From an uncultured Lutibacter sp. (GTDB lineage Bacteria > Bacteroidota > Bacteroidia > Flavobacteriales > Flavobacteriaceae), in contig NZ_CANLRG010000010.1 of the NCBI RefSeq assembly GCF_947493565.1, positions 1 to 64,000 on the forward strand: a stretch of DNA of 64,000 nucleotides, written 5' to 3'. The notes below the pieces were generated by a model. The model searched no databases. It saw only the letters and a list, made by a program, of their open reading frames with translations, and had not been told where the DNA came from. This document shows positions 52,733-60,897 of the stretch, in pieces (within the stretch, counting starts at the first letter, position 1; each line of letters begins with the position of its first letter). The translations under genes and the position numbers were made by a program.

Positions 52733-52747
52733 TACTATTTAGAGCCT

Positions 52748-53419
52748 ATGAATTACATAAAACATCTCAACGGTATCTTTCATCAATTTTCAAAAGATAC
52801 TCGTTTAAATCCAACACATATTAGCCTATATATTGCTTTATTTCAGATTTGGAATTACAATCGATTTCCAGATGAATTTTATATAAATCGAGAAGAAGTT
52901 ATGAAGTTTTCTAAAATCGGTTCTAACACAACATATCATCGTTGTATTAAAGAGTTAAGTCATTGGAAATACATTATTTATAGTCCTTCTCACAATCCGT
53001 TTAAAGGCAGTAAAGTGAAGTTGTTTAATTTCAGTACAAGTGATAAGCAAGATTTGTATTTAGACTCTACCATAAATGAACAAGCGCTGGTATCTAATAT
53101 AAACATTAATAAACATACTATAAACATAAATAAACCTCTCTCTCTAAAAAAGGTTTTCAATTTTTTTAAAAAAAAGGATTGGTCAGAAAAAGAAGCAGAA
53201 AAATTTTTCAATTACTACGAATCTGTAGGATGGAAAAAAGGAAACAATCCAATTGAAAATTGGCAAGCTGCAGCAGAGAGTTGGATGTTAAAAATAGACG
53301 AATTTACTATTTCAAAACGAAAAGAATCAAAAACAAATCAAAACACAGATTTACCACTTGACCATTTTCAAGACAACCTCCACACCAACCAAAACAAAAA
53401 CTATAACGAACCTTTATAA
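52748..53419 (+). CDS. Winged-helix replication-initiator-like protein
   Basis: A 223-residue protein that I cannot assign to a named gene. The N-terminal 90 residues look like a winged helix of phage and plasmid replication proteins (LNPTHISLYIALFQIWNYNR, FSKIGSNTTYHRCIKEL, then a hydrophobic wing). A low-complexity Asn/Ile linker follows (about 115-128). The C-terminal part has DnaD-like features (KDWSEKEAEKFFNYYESVGW, NPIENWQAAAESWM). It precedes a DnaC-like ATPase, as in phage initiator/loader pairs, so a role in replicating the excised element is likely but unproven. Confidence 0.6.
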   Translation: MNYIKHLNGIFHQFSKDTRLNPTHISLYIALFQIWNYNRFPDEFYINREEVMKFSKIGSNTTYHRCIKELSHWKYIIYSPSHNPFKGSKVKLFNFSTSDKQDLYLDSTINEQALVSNININKHTININKPLSLKKVFNFFKKKDWSEKEAEKFFNYYESVGWKKGNNPIENWQAAAESWMLKIDEFTISKRKESKTNQNTDLPLDHFQDNLHTNQNKNYNEPL

Positions 53420-53425
53420 GATTCT

Positions 53426-53454
53426 GTCATTTCTGCGTAGGCAGGAATCTCATC
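53426..53454. repeat. REP-like hairpin 2
   Basis: GTCATTTCTGCGTAGGCAGG then AATCTCATC: inverted halves ATTTCTGC / GCAGGAAT around GTAG. It lies in the short gap between the winged-helix and ATPase genes and is related to hairpins 1 and 3. Confidence 0.6.
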
Positions 53455-53472
53455 ATTTGGAAAATAAAAACT

Positions 53473-54147
53473 ATGAAACCACAACCACACATAAAAATCG
53501 AAGGAATATCAAAATTCCAAATAGGAGAAATAAGAAACAACACAGTCCATTACGATTTTGAAAAAATAAAAACCTACCTCAACATCAAAGGTCACATACT
53601 ATTCGGTAAAAATTTCAAAATCTACAATGAAGACGAACCTCTACTTTTCAAACTATGCAATTACTTTATCCAGGATCATTATAGTTGTGCACAAATGGGA
53701 ATAGACACCAATAAAGGATTATTACTATCTGGCCCAGTAGGTTGTGGAAAAACATCACTAATGAAATTACTTTTACATCTAGCGCCACACAAAACTAATT
53801 ACGAACTCATTCCCTCCAGGAATATTGTTTTCAATTTCAATGCAAAAGGTTATGCTGTTTTTGAAAAATACAATCAAACTCAAAACTATTGTTTCGATGA
53901 TTTAGGAGTAGAACCAACAGGTAGCCACTACGCAAAAGAGTGCAATGTATTAGGTGAAATCTTGCTCTCTCGTTACGATTTATTTATGCGTAATCCTGAA
54001 CGCAGTCAGAAGGTGTTAACCCACATAACCACGAACCTCAACGCGCAAGAAATTGAAAAACGTTACGGAAACAGGGTGAGAAGCAGAATGAGAACAATGT
54101 TTAATTTAATTAGCTTTGATGAAAACTCAATTGATAAAAGAAAATAA
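53473..54147 (+). CDS. DnaC/IstB-like P-loop ATPase
   Basis: A 224-residue AAA-type ATPase. Walker A is GPVGCGKTS (about residues 76-84) and Walker B is CFDDLGVEP (about 137-145), with a sensor-like stretch VLTHITTNLNAQEIEKRYG and an arginine-rich RVRSRMRTMFNLI tail typical of helicase loaders. The N terminus (about 60 residues) is likely an interaction part. It is the probable partner of the winged-helix protein before it. Confidence 0.75.
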   Translation: MKPQPHIKIEGISKFQIGEIRNNTVHYDFEKIKTYLNIKGHILFGKNFKIYNEDEPLLFKLCNYFIQDHYSCAQMGIDTNKGLLLSGPVGCGKTSLMKLLLHLAPHKTNYELIPSRNIVFNFNAKGYAVFEKYNQTQNYCFDDLGVEPTGSHYAKECNVLGEILLSRYDLFMRNPERSQKVLTHITTNLNAQEIEKRYGNRVRSRMRTMFNLISFDENSIDKRK

Positions 54148-54157
54148 CTTTTTATTC

Positions 54158-54187
54158 GTCACCCTGAACTTGGTTCAGGGTCCCACC
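54158..54187. repeat. REP-like hairpin 3
   Basis: A palindrome ACCCTGAAC / GTTCAGGGT with a 3-base centre, starting GTCA and followed by CCCACC. Same organisation as the copies at 52707 and 53426, with a different inner stem sequence. Confidence 0.6.
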
Positions 54188-54406
54188 AATTATATTAGGT
54201 TGTTTGTTGTGGAATGAAAAAACAAAACCCACTTCAAGAGAAGTGGGTTAAAAAAAATTGCTATGAAAAAGATTAGGCCTATGAAAACCTAAGACTCAAA
54301 TATAGTATTATCTTCCTAAAAATAAAAAAAAACATTTTTCTATTTTGTAGTATTAAACAAAATCAAACTACCTTAAAAAGTAGTTAATATAATGCGTTAA
54401 CTTATT

Positions 54407-54421
54407 TGCAATGCCATTGCA
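54407..54421. promoter_or_regulatory. Fur-family operator (7-1-7 palindrome)
   Basis: TGCAATGCCATTGCA is a perfect 7-1-7 inverted repeat, the format recognised by Fur, Zur and PerR proteins. It lies just upstream of the -7 element of the first metal-efflux gene. The Fur-family regulator encoded at 60424 is the likely ligand. A partial match (TGCACTTCCATTGCA) lies at 60841-60855. Confidence 0.7.
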
Positions 54422-54433
54422 TTAAATAATTTA

Positions 54434-54441
54434 TATATTTG
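54434..54441 (+). promoter_or_regulatory. -7 element of the metal-efflux operon, near-leaderless
   Basis: A perfect TATATTTG ends five bases before the ATG at 54447. The Fur-type palindrome covers the region 13-27 bases upstream of this box. Confidence 0.6.
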
Positions 54442-54446
54442 CTACA

Positions 54447-54758
54447 ATGAAATTTATAGCATTCATATTTTCAATTTATATTCTCGCACTTAATTTTGCA
54501 CCTTGTGTAGATAATAGTGAAATTGATGATAATGTTAAAACAGAAATTTCACAAACTAATGGTGACGAGCATCAACATCAAGATTCAGATTTATGCTCCC
54601 CTTTTTGTATGTGTCATTGTTGTCATATTAATGTAATACAGTTTCAATTCACTTATACAAAACTTGATGTAAATAATTATTATACTCAAAATTTCTTCTA
54701 CCTAAACGGTTTAGAAACAAATTATTCTACTTCTATTTTACAGCCTCCAAGGGCATAA
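54447..54758 (+). CDS. Small exported His/Cys-rich protein (DUF6660-like) of the efflux operon
   Basis: A 103-residue protein with a signal peptide (residues 1-19), then an acidic stretch followed by a metal-ligand-rich segment: EHQHQDSDLCSPFCMCHCCH (about residues 41-60). The rest is a short, mainly polar tail. Similar proteins precede RND metal pumps in flavobacteria. A periplasmic metal-binding or sensing role is inferred from the ligands and position. Expression is probably controlled by the Fur-type site upstream. Confidence 0.75.
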   Translation: MKFIAFIFSIYILALNFAPCVDNSEIDDNVKTEISQTNGDEHQHQDSDLCSPFCMCHCCHINVIQFQFTYTKLDVNNYYTQNFFYLNGLETNYSTSILQPPRA

Positions 54759-54792
54759 TTCAGTTTTATCTAGGATAATTATATCCAATTTT

Positions 54793-54808
54793 GAACCTTT
54801 AAAGGTTC
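54793..54808. promoter_or_regulatory. Palindrome in the leader of the RND pump gene
   Basis: GAACCTTTAAAGGTTC is a perfect 16-bp palindrome followed by TCTTTT/TTTTC. A second inverted repeat (TTCTAAT-TTT-ATTAGAA, 54825-54841) follows. They could form an attenuator-like structure between the small gene and the pump gene, or bind a regulator. Confidence 0.4.
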
Positions 54809-54881
54809 TTTTCAACTCGAGTAATTCTAATTTTATTAGAAGAATTGAATCAAAAAGTTTAACTGAATTAACACCTTTTCT

Positions 54882-57800
54882 ATGATTAATAAAATCATTG
54901 ATTTTTCAATCAATAACAAATTTATAATTGGTTTGCTTACGCTTACCATTATTGGAGCAGGTATATGGAGTATGACCCAAGTACCCATCGATGCTGTTCC
55001 AGATATTACCAATAACCAAGTACAGGTTATTACACAAGCCCCAAATTTAGGTACAGAAGATATTGAACAAATTGTAACCTACCCAATTGAAGTCGCAATG
55101 AGCAACCTTCCAAATGTACAGGAAATTAGATCTATTTCTCGTTTTGGTTTATCGGTTGTTACTATTGTGTTCGACGATGATATGGGAACATATTTACCTC
55201 GACAATTAGTAGCAGAAAAACTAAACGAAGTTAAAGAACAAATTCCTGCAGGTTTTGGTGAACCATCAATGGGACCTATTTCAACTGGATTAGGAGAGAT
55301 TTACCAGTATACATTAAAAGTAGCACCAGAGTTTAAAGACAAATATAGTATTGCAGACCTACGTTCTATGCAAGATTGGATTGTACAGCGACAAATGGCT
55401 ATGGTAGAAGGTGTGGTTGAAGTAAATGCCATTGGTGGTAAAATTAAACAATACGAAGTGGCTGTTGATCCAAACGATTTAAACGCTATTGGTTTAACTA
55501 TTACAGATGTATTTAATGCACTTGAAGCTAACAATCAAAATACAGGTGGTGCTTACATTGAAAAAAACCATCAAGCAAATTTTATTCGTGGAGAAGGCTT
55601 GGTGCGTAGTTTAGAAGACATTAAAAAAATAACAGTCAAAAACGTTAATAATATTCCAGTAACTATTGGTGATATTGCGACAGTTCAATTTGGTGCTGCA
55701 ATTCGCTATGGTGCATTAACACAAGATGGAGAAGGTGAAGTTGTTGGTGGTTTAGTAATGATGCTTAAAGGCGCTAATTCCAATAATGTTATCAACAATG
55801 TAAAAGAACGAATGGCTCAAATAGAAAAGTCATTACCTGAAGGAATCATCATTCAGCCATTATTAGATCGAAGTAAATTAATTGGCGAAACAACATCTAC
55901 AGTGTCAAACAACCTTGTTGAAGGAGCTTTAATTGTAATATTTGTACTTATTTTCTTATTAGGTAATTGGCGAGGTGGTTTAATAGTAGCTTCAACAATT
56001 CCATTATCATTATTATTTGCATTTATATTGATGAATGTATTTGATGTTTGGGCAAATTTAATGAGTTTGGGAGCTATTGATTTCGGGATTATTGTAGATG
56101 GTGCTGTAATTATTGTGGAGAGTACAGTATTCTTAATTACATCCCAAATATTAAAAAAGAAGAGTCTTACAGCAAAAGAACGTGACAAAGTAGCTTCTAA
56201 TGCTTCTAAAAAGATGATGAATGCTGCATTTTTTGGTCAGCTCATTATTCTTATTGTTTTTCTTCCAATTTTGGCTTTACAAGGTATTGAGGGAAAAATG
56301 TTCAAACCAATGGCTATGACTTTCATTTTCGCTATGATTGGAGCGATGGTGCTTTGTCTTACCTACGTGCCAATGATGTCTGCACTAGTGTTAAGAGCTC
56401 CGAAAAACAATAAAAAATCTTATGGAGATAAATTTGTACAATGGGTAGAAGACAAATACCAACCTTTATTGGAAAGAGCATTACAAAAAGGAAAGTGGAT
56501 TATAGGTAGTGCAGTTGTGCTATTCGCAATTGCAGTTTTTATGTTTACAAAAATGGGTGGTGAGTTCATTCCGCAGCTTGATGAAGGGGATATTGCATTT
56601 CACGCCATATTAAAACCAGGAAGTTCACTTACAGAAACCATTGAAACAACTACAAAAATAGAGCAAATTGTAAAAGCTAAATTTCCGGAAGTTGAAAAAA
56701 TAGTTAGTCGTATTGGTGTAGCTGAAATTCCAACAGACCCAATGCCAATGGATTTAGCAGATGTTTTTGTAATTCTAAAGCCTAAAAGTGAGTGGACCAC
56801 AACAACTTCAAAAGATGAATTGATAGAGATGATGAAAGAAGCTGTTGAAATAGTTCCAGGTGTTAATTATGAGTTTACCCAGCCTATTGAAATGCGTTTT
56901 AATGAATTACTTGAAGGTGTGCGTGAAGATATTGCCATAAAATTATATGGGGAAGACATTGACATCTTATCCCAAAAAGCCGAAGAAATATCTAAAATTA
57001 TTGCAGGTACAGAAGGTATTGGTGATATGAAAGCGGAAGCCACAACAGGTTTACCACAAATGACTATTAATTACAATAGAAATAAATTAGCACAATACGG
57101 ACTTCATATAAATACCTTAAATCAAACAGTACAATCAGCATTTGCAGGTGGTATAGCAGGTGTTATTTTTGAAGGTGAAAAACGTTTTGATTTAGTAGTT
57201 CGTTTAAATTCTCAAAACCGAAAAGATATTTCAGATGTCCAAAACTTGTACATCAACCTACCTTCGGGAACTCAAATTCCACTGCGTGAAATAGCTGATG
57301 TAAGTTATAAAGCAGGACCAATGCAAATTAGTAGAGATAACACAAACAGAAGAACTTATGTAGGTGTAAATGTTAGAGGTCGCGATGTAAAATCATTAGT
57401 AAATGAAATAAAATCAAAATTAGATGCACAATTAGAATTACCATCTGGTTATTTCATTCGTTATGGTGGTGCTTTTGAGAATTTGGAACGTGCAAGTAAC
57501 CGATTACAAACGGTTGTACCTATTGCACTATTGCTAATATTTGTGTTAATTTATTTTGCATTGAAATCATTGCCACAAACTTTAATGATTTACATAGCTA
57601 TTCCTATGGCAACCATTGGTGGTGTTGTAGCTTTATGGTTACGTGATATGCCATTTAGTATTTCAGCAGGTGTTGGTTTCATAGTACTATTTGGGGTTGC
57701 AGTTTTAAATGGATTGGTAATGGTTAGTGGTTTGAATGAATTAAAAGAAGAGGGTGTTACCAACCTTAAAGATAGAATTATTGAAGGTACAAAACGAAGA

Positions 57801-59216
57801 ATCAGACCAATTATGCTAACAGCTTTTACAGATGTATTAGGCTTTTTGCCTATGGCGATTTCGGCATCTGCCGGAGCAGAAGTTCAACGCCCACTAGCAA
57901 CTGTTGTTATTGGTGGTTTATTAACTTCTACATTACTAACCTTATTCGTTTTACCAATTTTATACCATTGGGTAGAAAACAAATCGTTTAAATTTATTCC
58001 GAATAAAAAGTTGGTTACAGCAACAGCAGTTTTGCTTTTAATGTTTGGTTTTTCTGAACAAAGTAATGCACAACAGATAAACAATACACTTCCTGAAATA
58101 ACCTTAATGGATGCGGTAAAACTATCTAAAAGGAATTACCCATTGTTAAAGCAAAAACAGTTAGAAATCACAAAACAGGAACAATTAAAAGCTACTGCTT
58201 ATGATTTAGGTACAACTGAAGTCTTTACAGGTGGTGAAGAAATTAATGGAGATGAAGGAGTCTACACAACCATTGGTATAGGTCAATCCGATATAAATAT
58301 TTTTGGTATTGGTTCAAAGAGGAAGTTACAAAAACAACGAGTACAATTAGCACAAAAAGCTTATCAACTTTCTGTATTAGAATTAGAATTAGAAGTTAAA
58401 AAGGCCTGGTCAAAATGTTATCAAATGAAGAGAAACTATAACCTTTATATGGAATTGGATTCCATTTATTCCAATTTCGAACAAGCTGTTGCGTTAAATT
58501 ATGAAGTAGAAGCGATTTCAAGATTAGAATATTCAGCAGCTAAAAACCAAGCTTTTCAAATTCAAAATAAAAAAATGCAAGCATATAGTGATTATCTAAT
58601 CGCTCTACAGCAATTAAATTTATGGTTGGTTTCAGATGAAATTTTTACTGTTTCTGATGAATTTGATTCTGCAATAGATTTAAACATTGAAAAGTTCAAT
58701 ATTGAAAACCATCCGTTGTACAGTATGTCGCAGAACATTGTAAATGAAGCAGCAGCCAATTATAAAGTTGCAAAAGCTGATAATTTACCAAAATTCAATC
58801 TTCAAGGTGGTTTACAAAAAGTAGAAGGAATTTCTGGGTTTTACAGTTATCAAGCAGGTATTTCCATTCCGTTTTTGTCTGGTACTAACAAAGCACAAAT
58901 TAGAAGTACCAAAATTGATAAAGAGATAGCCGAAGCCAATGTCCAATTCAAAAAGCAAGAAGTACAATCAAAATTTGTTCAGGCTAAAGAAAATTATATC
59001 AAATGGAAAAACTCTTGGGAATTTTACAAAAACCAGGTATTGCCATTAACAAAGGAGCAAAAAACAGGTGCTTTACTGGCGTACAAAGAAGGCGAAATAG
59101 ATTACACTAGCTTCACACAATTAATAAAAGAAGCCATTCAATCCGAGCTAGATGCACAAACAGCTTTAATAAACTATTTAGAAAGCACATTTCAACTACA
59201 ATATTTTAATCAATAA
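54882..59216 (+). CDS. Heavy-metal RND efflux pump fused to a TolC-type outer-membrane factor
   Basis: 1,444 residues. Residues 1 to about 1040 are a CzcA/CusA-family RND proton antiporter with twelve membrane helices and two periplasmic loops. TM4 reads DFGIIVDGAVIIVES with D400, D406 and E413, the acidic triad of the divalent-cation (Zn/Co/Cd) subgroup. From about 1042 a hydrophobic stretch ending FSEQSNAQQ looks like an internal signal peptide or thirteenth helix. Residues about 1070-1444 are an outer-membrane efflux protein (ITLMDAVKLSKRNYPLLKQK, then coiled-coil segments). The fusion would link inner-membrane pump and outer-membrane channel, perhaps separated by signal peptidase after SNAQ. 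The membrane-fusion protein follows after four bases. Confidence 0.92.
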   Translation: MINKIIDFSINNKFIIGLLTLTIIGAGIWSMTQVPIDAVPDITNNQVQVITQAPNLGTEDIEQIVTYPIEVAMSNLPNVQEIRSISRFGLSVVTIVFDDDMGTYLPRQLVAEKLNEVKEQIPAGFGEPSMGPISTGLGEIYQYTLKVAPEFKDKYSIADLRSMQDWIVQRQMAMVEGVVEVNAIGGKIKQYEVAVDPNDLNAIGLTITDVFNALEANNQNTGGAYIEKNHQANFIRGEGLVRSLEDIKKITVKNVNNIPVTIGDIATVQFGAAIRYGALTQDGEGEVVGGLVMMLKGANSNNVINNVKERMAQIEKSLPEGIIIQPLLDRSKLIGETTSTVSNNLVEGALIVIFVLIFLLGNWRGGLIVASTIPLSLLFAFILMNVFDVWANLMSLGAIDFGIIVDGAVIIVESTVFLITSQILKKKSLTAKERDKVASNASKKMMNAAFFGQLIILIVFLPILALQGIEGKMFKPMAMTFIFAMIGAMVLCLTYVPMMSALVLRAPKNNKKSYGDKFVQWVEDKYQPLLERALQKGKWIIGSAVVLFAIAVFMFTKMGGEFIPQLDEGDIAFHAILKPGSSLTETIETTTKIEQIVKAKFPEVEKIVSRIGVAEIPTDPMPMDLADVFVILKPKSEWTTTTSKDELIEMMKEAVEIVPGVNYEFTQPIEMRFNELLEGVREDIAIKLYGEDIDILSQKAEEISKIIAGTEGIGDMKAEATTGLPQMTINYNRNKLAQYGLHINTLNQTVQSAFAGGIAGVIFEGEKRFDLVVRLNSQNRKDISDVQNLYINLPSGTQIPLREIADVSYKAGPMQISRDNTNRRTYVGVNVRGRDVKSLVNEIKSKLDAQLELPSGYFIRYGGAFENLERASNRLQTVVPIALLLIFVLIYFALKSLPQTLMIYIAIPMATIGGVVALWLRDMPFSISAGVGFIVLFGVAVLNGLVMVSGLNELKEEGVTNLKDRIIEGTKRRIRPIMLTAFTDVLGFLPMAISASAGAEVQRPLATVVIGGLLTSTLLTLFVLPILYHWVENKSFKFIPNKKLVTATAVLLLMFGFSEQSNAQQINNTLPEITLMDAVKLSKRNYPLLKQKQLEITKQEQLKATAYDLGTTEVFTGGEEINGDEGVYTTIGIGQSDINIFGIGSKRKLQKQRVQLAQKAYQLSVLELELEVKKAWSKCYQMKRNYNLYMELDSIYSNFEQAVALNYEVEAISRLEYSAAKNQAFQIQNKKMQAYSDYLIALQQLNLWLVSDEIFTVSDEFDSAIDLNIEKFNIENHPLYSMSQNIVNEAAANYKVAKADNLPKFNLQGGLQKVEGISGFYSYQAGISIPFLSGTNKAQIRSTKIDKEIAEANVQFKKQEVQSKFVQAKENYIKWKNSWEFYKNQVLPLTKEQKTGALLAYKEGEIDYTSFTQLIKEAIQSELDAQTALINYLESTFQLQYFNQ

Positions 59217-59220
59217 GAAA

Positions 59221-60420
59221 ATGAAAAATAAATTATATAAAATCCTAACTATTATAGTCTTATCCATTACTGTTTTTGCTTGCGGAAACAAAGAAAGTCA
59301 TAGTGACAATGATGGTCATTCACATAGTGAAAAACCAAAAAATGAAGAAGAACACGGTGAGAACGAAGAAGTAATGCTTTCGCAGCAGCAGTATAATGCA
59401 TTAAAAATGAAGATTGACACACTTTCATTACGAAATATGAGTGGAAATGTAGAGGCTAATGGTACATTAGAAGTACCCCCACAAAACGAAGCAGCAATAA
59501 CTTCAGTTATTGGTGCAAATGTAGTATCTATAAAAGTAATTGAAGGTGATAAAGTTAAAAAAGGCCAAGTTGTGGCCCATCTATCACACCCTAATATTAT
59601 AAAACTACAGACTGATTATTTGAATGCTTTTAGCAATAGTAATTTTTTAAAGAAAAACTATGAGCGTCAACAAAAATTATATGATGCAGGTGTTGGTTCT
59701 GGTGCAAATTTTCAAAAAGCAGAAGCAGAGTATGAAGCATCAAAAGCTATGGTAAATGGATTGGAAGCTCAATTAAGAATATTAAATATCAATACAATAT
59801 CAGTAAGAAATGGTACAATTGCACAAAGTATATCATTACGTAGTCCTATAGAAGGGTTTGTACAAAAGGTTGAGGTGAAAATTGGGCAATATGTAGAGCC
59901 GCAAACAGAATTATTCGAAATTGTTAATACGCTTCACGTTCACGCAGATTTGATGGTATTTGAAAAAGATGCGTATAAAGTGAAAAAAGGTCAAAAAGTA
60001 ACATTTACTGTGCAGTCTATACCAGATACAGAACTTACAGCTGAAATCTTTTCAATAAGTAAAACATTTGAAGACAACCCAAAAGCGGTACACGTTCACG
60101 CTGAAATTGAAAATAAAGGAGATAACTTAATTCCTGGTATGTACATTCAAGGTAAAATTCAGGTAAATAAAACTAAAACAAAAGCATTACCTGAAAGTGC
60201 AATTATAAAAGATGGAGATAGGTTTTATGCATTTTCAGTAGAAAAAGAAAATGACCACTGGAGTTTTAAGCCTGTTGAAGTGCTTTTAGGTGCAAAAGAT
60301 GGCAATTGGATTGCAGTTCAATTTACTGAAGAATTAGATAAAACCACAAAATTTGCTTATAATAATGCTTATTACCTGATTGCTGAAATGAAAAAAGGCG
60401 AAGCAGAACACGAACATTAA
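59221..60420 (+). CDS. Membrane-fusion (adaptor) lipoprotein of the RND efflux system
   Basis: A 399-residue CusB/CzcB-type periplasmic adaptor. The lipoprotein signal ends VFACG (cysteine 21), followed by a His/Glu-rich linker (HSDNDGHSHSEKPKNEEEHG, about residues 27-46) able to bind metal. Adaptor parts are the lipoyl half-motifs (VVSIKVIEGDKVKKGQVVAH and SLRSPIEGFVQKVEVKIGQY), an alpha-hairpin between them, and beta-barrel and membrane-proximal domains with FSISKTFEDNPKAVHVHAEI. A His-containing C terminus (EAEHEH) adds ligands. It should complete a tripartite pump with the preceding fusion protein. Confidence 0.92.
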   Translation: MKNKLYKILTIIVLSITVFACGNKESHSDNDGHSHSEKPKNEEEHGENEEVMLSQQQYNALKMKIDTLSLRNMSGNVEANGTLEVPPQNEAAITSVIGANVVSIKVIEGDKVKKGQVVAHLSHPNIIKLQTDYLNAFSNSNFLKKNYERQQKLYDAGVGSGANFQKAEAEYEASKAMVNGLEAQLRILNINTISVRNGTIAQSISLRSPIEGFVQKVEVKIGQYVEPQTELFEIVNTLHVHADLMVFEKDAYKVKKGQKVTFTVQSIPDTELTAEIFSISKTFEDNPKAVHVHAEIENKGDNLIPGMYIQGKIQVNKTKTKALPESAIIKDGDRFYAFSVEKENDHWSFKPVEVLLGAKDGNWIAVQFTEELDKTTKFAYNNAYYLIAEMKKGEAEHEH

Positions 60421-60423
60421 ATA

Positions 60424-60840
60424 ATGAAAACAATAGAGGAATTATTAGAATCTAAAAATATACGTGTTACAGCAATGCGATTACTTATCTATAAGTTTCT
60501 TGTAGAAAAGGATGTTGCTGTAACATTAAGTGATATCGAAAATGCTTTTGAAAAGTCAGATAGAACTACATTATACAGAACTATTAAAACATTTGAAGAA
60601 AAAGGAATCGTACATCAAATAGATGATGGTACAGGTATTACAAAGTATGCATTATGTGAAAAAGGATGTAATTGTGAAATTGAAAATGATTTACACTTAC
60701 ATTTCCATTGTAACAACTGCAATGAAACAGTATGCCTTACAGCTCATAAAATTCCTCAAATTAAAGTACCTGATGGTTTTGTTGCAGAAAATGTAAACTT
60801 GGTGGTAAAAGGGTTTTGTGATAAATGTAGCGGTCATTAA
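60424..60840 (+). CDS. Fur-family transcriptional regulator (Zur-like)
   Basis: A 138-residue metal-sensing repressor. The winged helix spans residues 1-80 (NIRVTAMRLLIYKFLVEKDV, then DRTTLYRTIKTFEEKGIVHQ). The dimer domain has the regulatory histidine run HLHFHCNNCNETVC with the structural zinc C-x2-C, and a second pair GFCDKCSGH at the C terminus. It is encoded three bases after the adaptor gene, inside the operon it probably regulates through TGCAATGCCATTGCA at 54407. A zinc or other divalent effector fits the pump and P-type ATPase nearby; the metal is not proven. Confidence 0.87.
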   Translation: MKTIEELLESKNIRVTAMRLLIYKFLVEKDVAVTLSDIENAFEKSDRTTLYRTIKTFEEKGIVHQIDDGTGITKYALCEKGCNCEIENDLHLHFHCNNCNETVCLTAHKIPQIKVPDGFVAENVNLVVKGFCDKCSGH

Positions 60841-60897
60841 TGCACTTCCATTGCATTTGTTTTTTCAGCATATTTGCTTTGAATATGCAATTATAAT

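Larger units (their letters stand above)
54148..54446. promoter_or_regulatory. Intergenic region between the ATPase and the metal-efflux cluster
   Basis: This 299-base gap contains REP-like hairpin 3, a 9-bp hairpin (AACCCACTT 54226-54234 / AAGTGGGTT 54241-54249) with an A run on the plus-strand 3' side, and then the Fur-type palindrome and promoter of the metal genes. The hairpin would end transcripts only on the minus strand. I see no convincing gene. Confidence 0.5.

Noticed and set aside
54214-54276. Possible 20-codon peptide beginning MKKQNPLQEK
   Set aside because: It coincides with the hairpin at 54226-54249 and has no recognisable role. The frame is probably by chance.
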